Source of the DNA: Aliivibrio salmonicida LFI1238
Lineage (GTDB): Bacteria > Pseudomonadota > Gammaproteobacteria > Enterobacterales > Vibrionaceae
NCBI RefSeq assembly: GCF_000196495.1
Contig: NC_011312.1
Location: forward strand, 1,488,001-1,552,000
Direction of reading: 5' to 3'
Length of the DNA stretch: 64,000 nt
A program made the translations under genes and the position numbers. The notes beneath the pieces are model-generated. The model searched no databases, was not told where the DNA came from, and worked only from the letters and a program-made list of their open reading frames with translations. Positions 52,076 to 62,002 of the stretch are shown here, piece after piece. Numbering within the stretch: position 1 is the stretch's first letter; each line of letters begins with the position of its first letter.

Positions 52076-52750
52076 TTAACGTTGTTTTTTACGAGAGTGG
52101 ACATCACCAAATAAAATGGAGTCATCATTATTTTTCCATTTTGGGTAGGTCATCATTACTTTAGAAAATAGGGGGTCATTATAATGGTTTACTAACCACG
52201 CACGTAAATAAGGCAAGGGCGCTTGTGCATACCATTTTTTATCTACTCGTGAAAATTGGCGAATAAATGGCAAAATAGAGTAATCAACTAAACTTGGTTT
52301 TTCTCCCATAATGTAAGCATGTTGAGATAAACGCTGTTCAATTTCCATTAACCATCCGCAACACATATCACGGCATGCTGTTTCATTATCATCATGATAA
52401 CGAGAAGCGGCTCGGTACTTCTGTAAGGCATTCACAAATTCAGTGTCACTGCGGTTAATTAACTCAAGCATCACAGGCAATAGAGCTTTATCGTGTGAAT
52501 ACAGTAGATTATTAGGATCTGATTGGTTGAGCGCCCATATCATCACATCAATGCTTTCATCAATGACAGAGCCATTTTCTAGCAGCAATACTGGCACTGT
52601 CCCCTTCGGTGAAATAGACAGCATTTCTTCGGGTTTATTATTCATATCGACGTCACGAAGCAAGACAATTTGATGTGCGTGTATTATCCCAAGGCGAGCA
52701 CGCATAGCGTAAGGACATTGTCGTAATGAGTAAAGAATGGGTGATGTCAT
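52076..52750 (-). CDS. Glutathione S-transferase family protein
   Basis: A 224-residue protein with an N-terminal thioredoxin-like domain carrying CPYAMRAR (Cys12, the usual redox or glutathione-contact position) and KGTVPVLLLENGSVIDES for glutathione binding, then a helical C-terminal domain (GEKPSLVDYSILPFIRQF). Similar to YibF/glutaredoxin-2-type GSTs. The substrate is unknown. Divergent from the U32 gene, with a possible FNR box between them. Confidence 0.85.
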   Translation of the reverse strand: MTSPILYSLRQCPYAMRARLGIIHAHQIVLLRDVDMNNKPEEMLSISPKGTVPVLLLENGSVIDESIDVMIWALNQSDPNNLLYSHDKALLPVMLELINRSDTEFVNALQKYRAASRYHDDNETACRDMCCGWLMEIEQRLSQHAYIMGEKPSLVDYSILPFIRQFSRVDKKWYAQAPLPYLRAWLVNHYNDPLFSKVMMTYPKWKNNDDSILFGDVHSRKKQR

Positions 52751-52824
52751 GGTTAAATGCCTAAAATAGAAAGCCTTATGGGTATATTATCGAATAGAAC
52801 GAAGATATTCACGAATAAAAAGTC

Positions 52825-52838
52825 ATGATCTAGATCAA
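52825..52838. promoter_or_regulatory. Possible FNR/CRP-family box between GST and U32 genes
   Basis: ATGATCTAGATCAA matches the FNR consensus TTGAT-N4-ATCAA at 9 of 10 positions. It lies ~100 bp before the U32 start and ~75 bp before the GST start. Either gene could be the target; FNR control of U32 family members under anaerobiosis is known for E. coli ubiUV, which are relatives but not this type. Confidence 0.4.
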
Positions 52839-52932
52839 TAAAAGCCTAAGTGAGTGGTAATGAAAGCGTGGGGCGAGTAGAATGCCCCCTCAAAAAAATT
52901 ATTACATAAAAACCGAAGCGAGCAATTTCATA

Positions 52933-53620
52933 ATGAGTAGAAAACTTGAATTATTGGCACCTGGTGGTGATGTTGAAGCGATTAAAGCGGCCATCGTTGC
53001 AGGAGCAAATGCTGTTTACTGTGGTCTAGATATGTTCAACGCCCGTAACCGAGCATCCAATCTTTCATTTGATGAACTAAATGGCGTGTTACGACTTGCT
53101 CATGAATACGGTTGTGAAGTATTCCTGACATTAAACGTTGTTATTCTTGAACATGAAATTAAATCATTAGCGAAGCTACTTAATCAATTAGTGAACACAA
53201 CTATTGATGGCATCATCGTTCAAGATTTGGGTGTGTTTAACTTAGTTAAAAAATACTTCCCAACATTAGATGTTCACGCTTCTACTCAGTTAACGACGCA
53301 CAATGAAGGTCAAATTCACTTCCTTTCAAAAGTCGGTGCATCACGTGTTAACTTATCCCGCGAACTGAATATCGACGAAATCAAAGAAATGACAGCCGTT
53401 GCCCATGAACACGATATCCTAACGGAAGTGTTTGTGCATGGTTCGTTGTGTATTGCTTTCTCTGGTCAATGTTATTCAAGCTCAGTGAGTGTGGGTAACT
53501 CGGGTAACCGTGGTCGTTGTAGTCAAGCGTGTCGTGATGAATATGAAATTACCGCAGCGGGTAACAAATTCCCATTAAACCTAAAAGATAACTCAGCGTA
53601 CTTCGATTTACCGGAACTTG
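52933..53620 (+). pseudogene. U32 peptidase family / RlhA-like protein, N-terminal part (split by IS91 type)
   Basis: The frame starts MSRKLELLAPGGDVEAIKAA and carries the U32 core: ANAVYCGLDMFNARNRASNL, LTLNVVI and the iron-sulfur region with Cys residues in SLCIAFSGQCYSS and NRGRCSQACRDEY. This order matches the large RlhA (YdcP) branch, whose E. coli member hydroxylates C2501 of 23S rRNA. The match breaks after LPEL at CTTG (53617-53620), where the IS91-type element begins. Joining to 55060 gives one frame of 2253 nt (750 residues). An upstream ATG at 52882 is also in frame. Confidence 0.88.
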
Positions 53621-55059
53621 AAGGTAAGGAATTTGAATGTTGCTGAGTTAGCATTGGCCCGTCTAAAAAAGCCAATTTCACCATCGCTGTTTTTTTAAAA
53701 GGTATCGAAAATATAATTATCGGGGATTTTATAACTGTTTTAGCCCTATTTCATGAGTTTTAGATACACTTATCCTACAAACCTTATTATGCTGCCCTCA
53801 ATTCTGACTGAACTATCGCATGGGTGACTAAATCATTGACCGAATTTCCGACTCGGAAATTCGTAAACACCAGACGACTTTCACATAAAATACATTCGTA
53901 CGGATCTACTTTTACATATCCTTTTAACATTGCGGCATACCCTGGCATTTTCGGCTCAGCTTCTATTGTCATACCTAAAGCTGCATAAACTCTAGGCAGA
54001 GCTTCTCCACGACGACGCATTGATAAAAAACCGTAGTATCGGATCATCTTGAAATGTTTATCAGGATAGTGCTCTACTATCCGTCTTATCATCTCTTCTG
54101 GTGATAATGTTAGGCTGTCTGTTGTTCCTGTTCGATGGTCTAAATAATTAAACGTTATCATTCCGCCTTTGGCGTAATGACTTAAACGTGACGCTGAAAT
54201 TGGGGGCCGTTTTAAATACCGACCAAGATAGTTCATCGTCGGTTTTACATTATTTGTCTTTTTAGCAAAATGAAGCTTCCAACGACGATTATATTGACTG
54301 CTTAAAAAGCGTGACCAATCCGTTTTATTACGGATATAGGGGCATTCTTCGCTTGATAAATCAAGCTCATAATAAGCCTTACCCAATAAACTGACGATAG
54401 CCGCTCTCCAACAAGGCTCTGTCGTTTTCATTTGGAAGTAAATGGGTTTCCATAAACCGGTACGTTCACAAATTCCCCCACGAGTGACCGATAAATGTAA
54501 GTGCGTATTCCAATTCAGTTTTCGACCGTAAGTATGAAGAGCACAAAAGATACCGACATCTATTCCTTTATCTTTTGCCCATCCCAGCAGAATGTTTGCA
54601 GCACATTTGAATAATTTATTTAACAGCCAACGGTTATGACGAAAGATAGGCCATAGCGTGTTTGGAAGGGTAAAGGTGATGTGTTGATATTCGCATTCAG
54701 GGAAGACATGTTGTTGCTTTTGTATCCATCGCTCTGTGGCTTTCATGCCACAGCTACTGCACGCTCGAGATTTACAGGTTTGGTGAATATATTTGATATG
54801 GGTACAGTCAGGGTTGCAACAATGATATTCGCGAGAGCCAAAAGCCGCTGTCCCACAGGACAGCATCTTTGTGACATTTTCAATCACGACCGCTCTTAGG
54901 TTAGCTTTGTTATTATGAAGAAATTTAAGCCAGTTATTTTGACTATTAAATAATTGTTTCAGGGGTTTATATGCGTGCATGGCGATAGGATAAACGATTT
55001 ATTGGCAACAATGGAAGAGGTTGAGTCCTTTTGATTTGCGCCGTAGGCGCCTATTGTTC
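53621..55059 (-). mobile_element. IS91-family (rolling-circle) insertion sequence
   Basis: A 1439-bp element without inverted repeats or target duplication. Its left end abuts CTTG; in the element's orientation this is the CAAG tetranucleotide that IS91 elements target next to oriIS. At the other end a small hairpin (GCGCC-GTA-GGCGC, 55038-55050) lies just inside the terminus, as expected for terIS. It carries one HUH transposase gene on the minus strand and splits a U32/RlhA-like gene. The ends were placed by restoring the host frame (LPELVDAKVDSL). Confidence 0.85.
53787..54980 (-). CDS. IS91-family HUH transposase
   Basis: A 397-residue rolling-circle transposase. An N-terminal zinc-binding region (CCNPDCTHIKYIHQTCKSRACSSCG) is followed by the HUH motif NTHLHLSVT and the Y2 tyrosine region (MNYLGRYLKRPPISASRLSHY), with a C-terminal tail. 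The gene is complete, so the element may be active or recently active. No passenger gene is present. Confidence 0.92.
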   Translation of the reverse strand: MHAYKPLKQLFNSQNNWLKFLHNNKANLRAVVIENVTKMLSCGTAAFGSREYHCCNPDCTHIKYIHQTCKSRACSSCGMKATERWIQKQQHVFPECEYQHITFTLPNTLWPIFRHNRWLLNKLFKCAANILLGWAKDKGIDVGIFCALHTYGRKLNWNTHLHLSVTRGGICERTGLWKPIYFQMKTTEPCWRAAIVSLLGKAYYELDLSSEECPYIRNKTDWSRFLSSQYNRRWKLHFAKKTNNVKPTMNYLGRYLKRPPISASRLSHYAKGGMITFNYLDHRTGTTDSLTLSPEEMIRRIVEHYPDKHFKMIRYYGFLSMRRRGEALPRVYAALGMTIEAEPKMPGYAAMLKGYVKVDPYECILCESRLVFTNFRVGNSVNDLVTHAIVQSELRAA

Positions 55060-56624
55060 TAGACGCGAAAGTGGATTCACTGAAAATTGAAGGTCGTATT
55101 AAAGGCGCTCACTACGTCTATACTGTGGTGGAAAACTGGCGTAAAAATATTAATACGTTTATTGAAACGGGTGAGCTATATGAAGATGACTCGAATCTAC
55201 ATAAAGTCTTCAACCGTGGTTTAACCAACAAATTCTTAAAAGGGAATTTGACCAAAGACATGTTTATCGATAATCCTCGTGATAACAGCGTAAATTACGC
55301 GGTTGATCAGAGTAACGCGATTGATGTTGTTCAAATCCAAGAAGTGAAACAAGAGCTTTACACTGATAAAAATGCAATCGGTGCCACTCTTGAAGAAAAA
55401 GTGAAGTCTCTAAGTATCGACAAAATTGCGATTACGATTGCGTTTAAAGCGGTATTAGGTGAGCCACTAACGGTGATCATTACACCAAGTAAAGACGATC
55501 AAGAAACGTTTGAAGTGAAATCTACATCACTACTGAGCGAAGCCGGTCAAAAATCGATCACTTCAAAAGAGCTAGAGAAGCGCTTTAAAGGTGTGATTAC
55601 GCCAGATTACCTTCTTGAAGGTTACGATTTCTCAGAGCTTGGAGACAACTTAGCCGTTCCATTCAGAGAGCTTTCTGAGCTTAAAGAGAAAGTCGCTTTC
55701 TTATTGAATGGTTCTAAAGAAGTGATTAAACACACAGATGTTGCGGCATTAGTACAGCAACCAAAAGTCGAAGAGAAACCGACACTATCGATGCTGATTT
55801 CTGATGTTGCTGATTTGAACATATGTGATGTGACTGACGCTGACATTTACTTCAAATTACCAGAAAGCTTTAAAAAGCGTGATAAAACATACATTAATAT
55901 CTTCTTAGAAAACCCTCGTTTAATCCCATGGTTCCCTGCGGTTCTGATTGGTAAAGATTACGACGAAGCCGTGAAAGTATTAGAAGAAGCAAAACCAACT
56001 CGTATCGTAACGAATAATACGGGTATAGCATATAAAGCGTTTGAAATGGGGATAGCGTGGATCGCAGGTCCACTACTAAACACAACAAACTCACATGCGT
56101 TAATTACGATGAAAGAAGCGTTGAATTGTGCTGGTGCCTTTATCTCAAATGAGATCAATAAAGGTCAAATTAAGCACATTCGTCGTCCTGAAAACTTCAA
56201 GTTGGTATACAGTATTTATCATCCGATTTTGATGATGACAAGCCGTCAATGTTTCTTCCAACAAACCGTAGGTTGTAACAAACCATCGATTGAAGCAGGT
56301 TGTATGTTGAAGTGTGAAAAAGCCACTACGATTACAAACGTGAAAGGCATTTCATTTGCAGTCGATAAGCAAAAAGGCGGCTACCCAAGTATTTACAACC
56401 ACGAGCAATTCTTAAACATGGATATCGTGACCGATTTATCGGATCTGTTTGATGAGTTCTTCATTGATTTAACGAACATTGGTGGTGGCTCTAAAGAACA
56501 AGCCAATAAAGTCGAATTAGTGAAACACTTTGAGAAGTTATTGAATGGCGATACGAGTGTGCAAGAAGAGTTGTTTACAATGGTTCCAATCAACACTAAC
56601 GATCAATATCAACAAGGTTTGTAA
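55060..56624 (+). pseudogene. U32 peptidase family / RlhA-like protein, C-terminal part (split by IS91 type)
   Basis: Resumes after the IS with DAKVDSLKIEGRIKGAHYVY, the U32 substrate-region motif, and runs through HKVFNRGLTNKFLKGNLTK to a long C-terminal region with KPSIEAGCMLKCEKATTITN and MVPINTNDQYQQGL. Without the N-terminal iron-sulfur part it cannot work alone. A start could arise from an internal GTG at 55071 in the DSLKIEGR region. It ends in a terminator. Confidence 0.85.
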
Positions 56625-56674
56625 GATTTACGCTTTGTAGATTGAAAGATAAAGATAAAGATAAAGATAAAAAT

Positions 56675-56707
56675 AAAAAGCCGCGAGCCTATCTCGCGGC
56701 TTTTTTT
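56675..56707 (+). terminator. Terminator after U32 gene
   Basis: AAAAAGCCGCGAG pairs perfectly with CTCGCGGCTTTTT around CCTAT, with seven T residues. Just upstream lies a short (GATAAA)4-type repeat, about 56648-56671. Confidence 0.95.
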
Positions 56708-56753
56708 GTCTATAATCAGGTAAAGCAAGTCATAAAAATAAGAGGGATTGGCT

Positions 56754-57284
56754 ATGGCGGTATTACATCTACTTACGATAGACGATACATCAGCATTGCT
56801 GGCGTTTGAATTGGCGAATAAAGAATGGTTTGAATCTTTTATTGAAGCGAGAGATGACGATTTTTTTGATGACGAAGGCATAAAAGCACACATTGTTTGT
56901 TGTCTTTCTGAATACGAGAAAGGGAAAACATACCCAATGCTACTTAAAGATGATCTTGGTGTTATTTGTGGTCGAGCCAATCTTTACAATATTAATAAAG
57001 AAAAGGAATCGGCGTCTATTGGGTATCGAATTGGTGAAGATTTTGTTTCAAAAGGACTTGCAACCTGCGCGACCAAAATATTGATTGATATTGCTAAAGA
57101 CACATTGGGGTTATCATCACTGACAGCGAGCGCATCGACTGACAATTTTGCATCGCAACAGGTATTAAAGAAAAATGGCTTTAAACAAGTTGGATTTAAG
57201 CCTGAATTTACCATTGTGGATGGTGAGATTATAGATTGTTATGAATATCGCTGTGTAATTAAGCAGTTGTCTGTAGCGATATAA
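56754..57284 (+). CDS. GNAT family N-acetyltransferase (RimJ/RimL type)
   Basis: A 176-residue acetyltransferase: FELANKEWFESFIEARDDDF near the N-terminus, GVICGRANLYNINKEKESAS for the central strands, the cofactor motif GEDFVSKGLATCATKILIDI and ASQQVLKKNGFKQVGFK, typical of RimJ/RimL. Those acetylate ribosomal-protein N-termini, but this member's target is unknown. The start at 56754 has AGAGGG upstream; an in-frame TTG at 56748 is less likely. Confidence 0.88.
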   Translation: MAVLHLLTIDDTSALLAFELANKEWFESFIEARDDDFFDDEGIKAHIVCCLSEYEKGKTYPMLLKDDLGVICGRANLYNINKEKESASIGYRIGEDFVSKGLATCATKILIDIAKDTLGLSSLTASASTDNFASQQVLKKNGFKQVGFKPEFTIVDGEIIDCYEYRCVIKQLSVAI

Positions 57285-57348
57285 AGTGAATATAGAAGTA
57301 GGCTGAGGCTTACTATATAATTCCTTTTTTTTGAAAGGAGTTCCTATA

Positions 57349-57699
57349 ATGGAAATGATCATAGTCTCTTCTGAAAGACAAAAACGTTTAATCATGATAT
57401 TTGCTCGTATGAAAGCAAAAATGTCAGATAAAGCACTCTTGAAAAATTTAGATGCATACGACATTAACTCAACGGCTTATGCTGCTTTTAAAAAAGCATC
57501 AGATCTTCATATTGAGCGTATTCATTTACCGTTTGGTGATGACAGAACAGGCTCACTAGATGGTGGCGATTTCCTATTCCGTTATCTTTCTAAAGGTTAT
57601 ATTTGCCTTGGTGATTTCGAAGGCCAACCAAAACCAGATTTAGCACCATGGGGTGTTCGTTCAGTTCGCCGTCAACCTAAGATCGGTTTCGGACTGTAA
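57349..57699 (+). CDS. Hypothetical protein, 116 aa
   Basis: No family recognised. A 116-residue soluble protein (MEMIIVSSERQKRLIMIFAR at the start, DRTGSLDGGDFLFRYLSKGY in the middle, WGVRSVRRQPKIGFGL at the end). A strong AAAGGAG lies about 6 nt upstream of the ATG at 57349. A weak hairpin (CCTTT/AAAGG) overlaps that site. Function unknown. Confidence 0.6.
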   Translation: MEMIIVSSERQKRLIMIFARMKAKMSDKALLKNLDAYDINSTAYAAFKKASDLHIERIHLPFGDDRTGSLDGGDFLFRYLSKGYICLGDFEGQPKPDLAPWGVRSVRRQPKIGFGL

Positions 57700-58051
57700 T
57701 AGATTTAAACTATCGATTGTATAATAGTTATAGCTGCATCGTAATACCCGTGAGCTAATCAGAATTAAATTGCAATGGGAGTATTCTATAAAATTCATAC
57801 TTATGAGTTTTGTAGAGGACTTCCATGAATCATTTCAATGCAAGTATCATTACACTCCCTTTGTTATTCTAACCCCCTCATTACATTCAAATGTGTAACT
57901 ACCCATATTTTAGAATTCCACCCATGAAACAAATTGTTCAACACTATATAATGCAGTCTAAATAAGTCGTTGATGGTTCTTATGTACCAAAACCAATGCC
58001 AGTAATTATCAGCTCAATGACTTATCCAAATTGCTATAAAAGGAAGTTAAA
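57700..58051. other. 352-bp gene-free region
   Basis: No supported gene, hairpin terminator or operator. It contains the promoter region of the following large exported protein, whose own ribosome-binding site (AAAAGGAAG) lies at 58040-58048. Confidence 0.5.
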
Positions 58052-60943
58052 GTGAAAAACAGATCGTTTTCGTCAATATTTATTCTCAGTGTGCTATCTC
58101 TTTCAATGTTGAGTGCCAACAGTTCGGCCAATGTCAGTGCTATTCCTGTGATTGGTGGCGTAGTTAACTCAGCAGAAATACTAAAAAATCAGATAAACGC
58201 TTCGGTCATTTATACAACGAAAACGGTGCGTGATGCCGCTATTTTTACCATTGCTGGCATCACATTAGACGCTTACATTTTATCGCTACCATTGGAGAGT
58301 GATGTTAAGAAAAGCATCATTGCAAAGCTTTCAAATCCCTCATACGCGATCCCTTTAGGGCATTTTCTTTATACCTTTGTGGATAAATACGGAGATATGG
58401 ATAATGAAGATGCTTTTAAAGCCTATTTGAAAACACAATATGATGAAGAAACACTCACCGGATTTAGTCATTCTTTATTTACTTTAAATGAGGAAGACAA
58501 AGAAAAGGAACCAGAGTTGGCGGATAGCCATCATCAAGGATTAACTATTGATCGTAAATTCATTGCGAACATGGTGATTGTTTATGATGAATTGGTACAG
58601 ATTGGTGAGTGGAAGGATCTTGACGTACTGCCTGAGCGTTATACGTACCTGTCTGATACCCCTGAAGATAAAAAGATCATCGATAAAATTCAACCCATCA
58701 TTATTGCGAGTATGACAAAAGCCGTCACGGGTATGAACGAAGGGGAGATGCGTGCTACGTTAGAGCAAATTATAGAAGATGGTCAGCCAGAGCATAAAGG
58801 CTCTGTAAATAATAAAGCGGAAGCATTAACGATTACTCTGATTGATTTTGTTCGTCTTAATGTATTGAAATCGTACCGCCAGTTTATCTATCAAGAACAA
58901 CGACAAGAAGTATTGAATGAGTGGTTACAAGCGCGTTTTAAAGATAATCCAGATACGCTCATCGCTTATTTAGACTCTCGTCAGCAGCGTCGACTAGCAG
59001 TGCAAGTTACGGTTGATGGATTGCAACAAGGGCTACTTGAAGGTCTTGTTTCTCCGCTGAAAAAGCCATTCATCAAACAGATCTATCAAGATCACCTTAA
59101 CCATGAAAGCTACAAACCTCAGAATGAAATCACCACGCAGCCAGAACATGAGCAACAACTGTCATTCTTAAAAAGATTGACCGAGAAAGAGTATAAAGAC
59201 CCATCGTACTTGCCATTTTTTACTGAGCTGTATAAAAACTACGATAACAGCATTGTCGATGTGGGCATTTCATCAACACCGACTATCAGTGTTCGCAATT
59301 TACCGATAATAAAAACCGGCGCAAAAGTGTCAGGTAAAGGCGGGACTGGGATACCAAATTTTCACTTTGTCGATAGAAAAGAAGATCGTGCCTATTATTT
59401 CTTTGGCAACGATGCGTTGCAACTTGACCGCTTGATGGAAGCGAACAAGGTTCAAACTATGTTTGATCGCTTGGATTATTTGGTGACTTTAAACTGTAAT
59501 GCGCAATATGATTGGAATGCACATACCACCTATGATGGCTTGGTGAATTTAGGGGCAGGTGAGAGCTTACGAGATTTTGGTGAAAAGCGTTGTCTGCGAG
59601 AGTTGACACAACGTGCAGAAATAGAGAAAACAGTGTCGACCATGAGAGCCGATCTTATTGAAGACATTCGTGTTTATGACGGTATCTTTGCCTTGGATAT
59701 TTACAGCAAGTTAACTCAAAAATGGAAGATCCAACAAAACCTAGAATCCCTCTCGAAACTTGAACAAAAAGGGATGCCAGATTACACACTAATTTATAAT
59801 CCATGGCCGGATCACTTTGCTCATTTCACTGGCCCGTTTAGTGATGAAATATTGATGCCGACCGGGGAGTTAAACCGATTAGATTATTGGTTAACGCAAT
59901 TTACCAACACATATAAAGACGCTGGCGTATACGATAGAACCTTATGGGGAATGGCAGGAGATCACGGTTTAGCGCCTGTTTACTATTCATTGAATCCGGA
60001 AAAACAGGTATTTGAACCTCTTGAAAAAGAACTTGGCTATCCATTAGTGATAAAGAAAATCTCATCCGACGAAGGTGAAGGGCCTAAAATTACCAACGCG
60101 TTGAATTATGAAAGCAATAAAGAAGTCGATGTGGTGGTCGCTTCTACTGCGGGTGGTAATTTTATGATGGATTTCTTTAATTCTGCCCAAGGTTGGAAAG
60201 TGCAACCAACGTACGCTGAGCTAACAACGTGGACGCCTGTTAATGCGCTAAAAGGTAAGTCTATCAACGTGATTAATGAGGTTGCTTCACGTTTAGAAGA
60301 ATCGTTAGATTATCTCGTTGTTAGAGAAAAAAACTGCACGTTAGATGAATGTACAGTTCGAATTATCGGTTTTAAAGACGATGTTAGAGTTGATGAATTA
60401 ATCACTAAAAAAGGGGACCGATTACTGTATCAGCCTGTTATTGGATCATCCCAGTTACTTGAACTCGATGTTCTGAATCCTTATAAATCGCAGCCAAATA
60501 AAGCTGAATTAGCATCATATCAAGAGTTATATCAACGATGTATGGTGTCTGCAAAGGCTGATAAGCCCACTGCGTGGTGCACTAAAGCGCAATGGCGAGC
60601 GCTGACTGCTTTTTCTGCAAGACCCGATTCAGTCAATCAATTGGCTACATTGTATGAAGAAGACAGAGCAGGGACGATAAACTTGTTTCCTAAATTTGGT
60701 GTTGGTTTTAATACCAAAGTACCGGGCAGACATGCTGGCGAACACTATTTAGAAAAAGATGCTTTTTTAGGATTCTGGGGAACCCCTGTAGGCCCTAATG
60801 TTACGGCATTAACGAGTGAGGCGAATGGGTCATTGGCGCCAACATTGTATGAATATCTTACTCAAGAAACCGTTATCGAGAATAACAACGGCTGGGGTTA
60901 TCCTTCTTTACTCGATGATCTGGATATACAACCGAGCAAATAG
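58052..60943 (+). CDS. Exported alkaline-phosphatase-superfamily protein, 963 aa
   Basis: A large secreted protein starting with GTG (AAAAGGAAG upstream). A Sec signal peptide (FILSVLSLSMLSANSSA) precedes ~400 residues of helical character without known family, then an alkaline-phosphatase-fold domain: NFHFVDRKEDRAYYF, the metal-binding YNPWPDHFAHFTGPF and GMAGDHGLAPVYYS, and the late histidine in VPGRHAGEHYL. This is the type I phosphodiesterase/nucleotide-pyrophosphatase pattern; the nucleophile is probably the Thr in GKGGTGIPN. The substrate is unknown. No operon partner. The extra N-terminal domain makes it about twice the usual size. Confidence 0.7.
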   Translation: MKNRSFSSIFILSVLSLSMLSANSSANVSAIPVIGGVVNSAEILKNQINASVIYTTKTVRDAAIFTIAGITLDAYILSLPLESDVKKSIIAKLSNPSYAIPLGHFLYTFVDKYGDMDNEDAFKAYLKTQYDEETLTGFSHSLFTLNEEDKEKEPELADSHHQGLTIDRKFIANMVIVYDELVQIGEWKDLDVLPERYTYLSDTPEDKKIIDKIQPIIIASMTKAVTGMNEGEMRATLEQIIEDGQPEHKGSVNNKAEALTITLIDFVRLNVLKSYRQFIYQEQRQEVLNEWLQARFKDNPDTLIAYLDSRQQRRLAVQVTVDGLQQGLLEGLVSPLKKPFIKQIYQDHLNHESYKPQNEITTQPEHEQQLSFLKRLTEKEYKDPSYLPFFTELYKNYDNSIVDVGISSTPTISVRNLPIIKTGAKVSGKGGTGIPNFHFVDRKEDRAYYFFGNDALQLDRLMEANKVQTMFDRLDYLVTLNCNAQYDWNAHTTYDGLVNLGAGESLRDFGEKRCLRELTQRAEIEKTVSTMRADLIEDIRVYDGIFALDIYSKLTQKWKIQQNLESLSKLEQKGMPDYTLIYNPWPDHFAHFTGPFSDEILMPTGELNRLDYWLTQFTNTYKDAGVYDRTLWGMAGDHGLAPVYYSLNPEKQVFEPLEKELGYPLVIKKISSDEGEGPKITNALNYESNKEVDVVVASTAGGNFMMDFFNSAQGWKVQPTYAELTTWTPVNALKGKSINVINEVASRLEESLDYLVVREKNCTLDECTVRIIGFKDDVRVDELITKKGDRLLYQPVIGSSQLLELDVLNPYKSQPNKAELASYQELYQRCMVSAKADKPTAWCTKAQWRALTAFSARPDSVNQLATLYEEDRAGTINLFPKFGVGFNTKVPGRHAGEHYLEKDAFLGFWGTPVGPNVTALTSEANGSLAPTLYEYLTQETVIENNNGWGYPSLLDDLDIQPSK

Positions 60944-60963
60944 ACAGAAGGTCGATTCCTCGA

Positions 60964-61857
60964 TTAACTGAAGGCTTTATATTGTTCTTCGGCCTCGAAG
61001 GTAAGTTTCGCGGCTTCAATGGTCATTAAGTTAATTGGTGTGTCGAGATAAGCGACAGAAAATTGCAATGGATTTGGTGTCCAATCGGCGTCAATTACCT
61101 TCAATGTTTTGTTATTGAGGGCATAGGTAATCACCTCTTTAGGTAGCATTGCAATGCCGACGCCACTTTCTGCCAAACGAATGCTAGCAGACAATGAGCT
61201 AGCGGAATAGAACCGTGTGGGTTAATTGTTATGCTTTGTAAAGTAACGCTCAACCTCTTGGTACGGGGTAGTATTTCGTGCATACGTAATGATTGGCCAG
61301 CGAGAAAAGTGAGTGACGGTTTGTAATGATGATCTTGGTATCGTCGGGCTCGCGACCCAATGCAGCGAATAATCACAAATGTATTGGCTAATCACATTGG
61401 GTTCGACGACTTCCCCTAATAAAATCGCAATATCAATATTACGAGCTAACAGCTCTTTTCTAAGGTTAATGGTCGCATCTACGATGAGCTCAACCTCTAA
61501 GTGTGGCAGACTCTGATGGATCAAAGAAAGGTAATGAGGCAACCACGTATGAACGATAGTCTCTGATACCCCAACGCGCAATATCCCCGAAATAGCCTCT
61601 GAATTATTCGCCAATGCCTGAAATTGATCGGCATTAGTTAACAGTTTTTCAGCAAAGGGAAGTAACTCTCGTCCTTTTGCGGTTAACGATATCGAACCTG
61701 TATCACGAAAAAATAGGGGTACACCTAACGTCTCTTCAAGATTAGCAATGCGCGTTGAGATGGCGGGTTGTGTCGTGCATAAATGCTTTGCAGCCTTTCT
61801 AAAGCTGCCTAAATGCGCTATCCACACAAAGGTTTCAAGTTGTTTTAGATTGAGCAT
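60964..61857 (-). pseudogene. LysR-family regulator with in-frame stop
   Basis: Starts MLNLKQLETFVWIAHLGSFR with GAGAGG upstream: a LysR helix-turn-helix (AAKHLCTTQPAISTRIANLE). The frame meets TAA at 61222-61224 (codon 212) and continues in the same frame as PTRFYSASSLSASIRLAESG to a normal stop at 60964. The full length is 297 residues, typical for LysR. The truncated 211-residue protein lacks the second half of the ligand domain. It is divergent from the DUF1445-pxpAB operon, its likely target, and convergent with the phosphatase gene. Confidence 0.9.
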
Positions 61858-62002
61858 TCTATGCCTCTCTTTAATTAATTTTGTTACTAGGTGATAAAAA
61901 ATATTTATCAAGAATAGCAGAAAAATACGAATAGACATTATTAAAATAAGCAGTAATGTAACTCCTGATTAACGATAACATTACAATCATCAAAGGGAGA
62001 AC

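Noticed and set aside
56648..56671. (GATAAA)n repeat as a phase-variation tract
   Set aside because: It lies after the U32 stop and before a terminator, so length changes would not affect a reading frame.
57323..57338. Hairpin hiding the ribosome-binding site of the 116-residue hypothetical gene
   Set aside because: Only a 5-bp stem; too weak to claim as a regulator or thermosensor from sequence alone.
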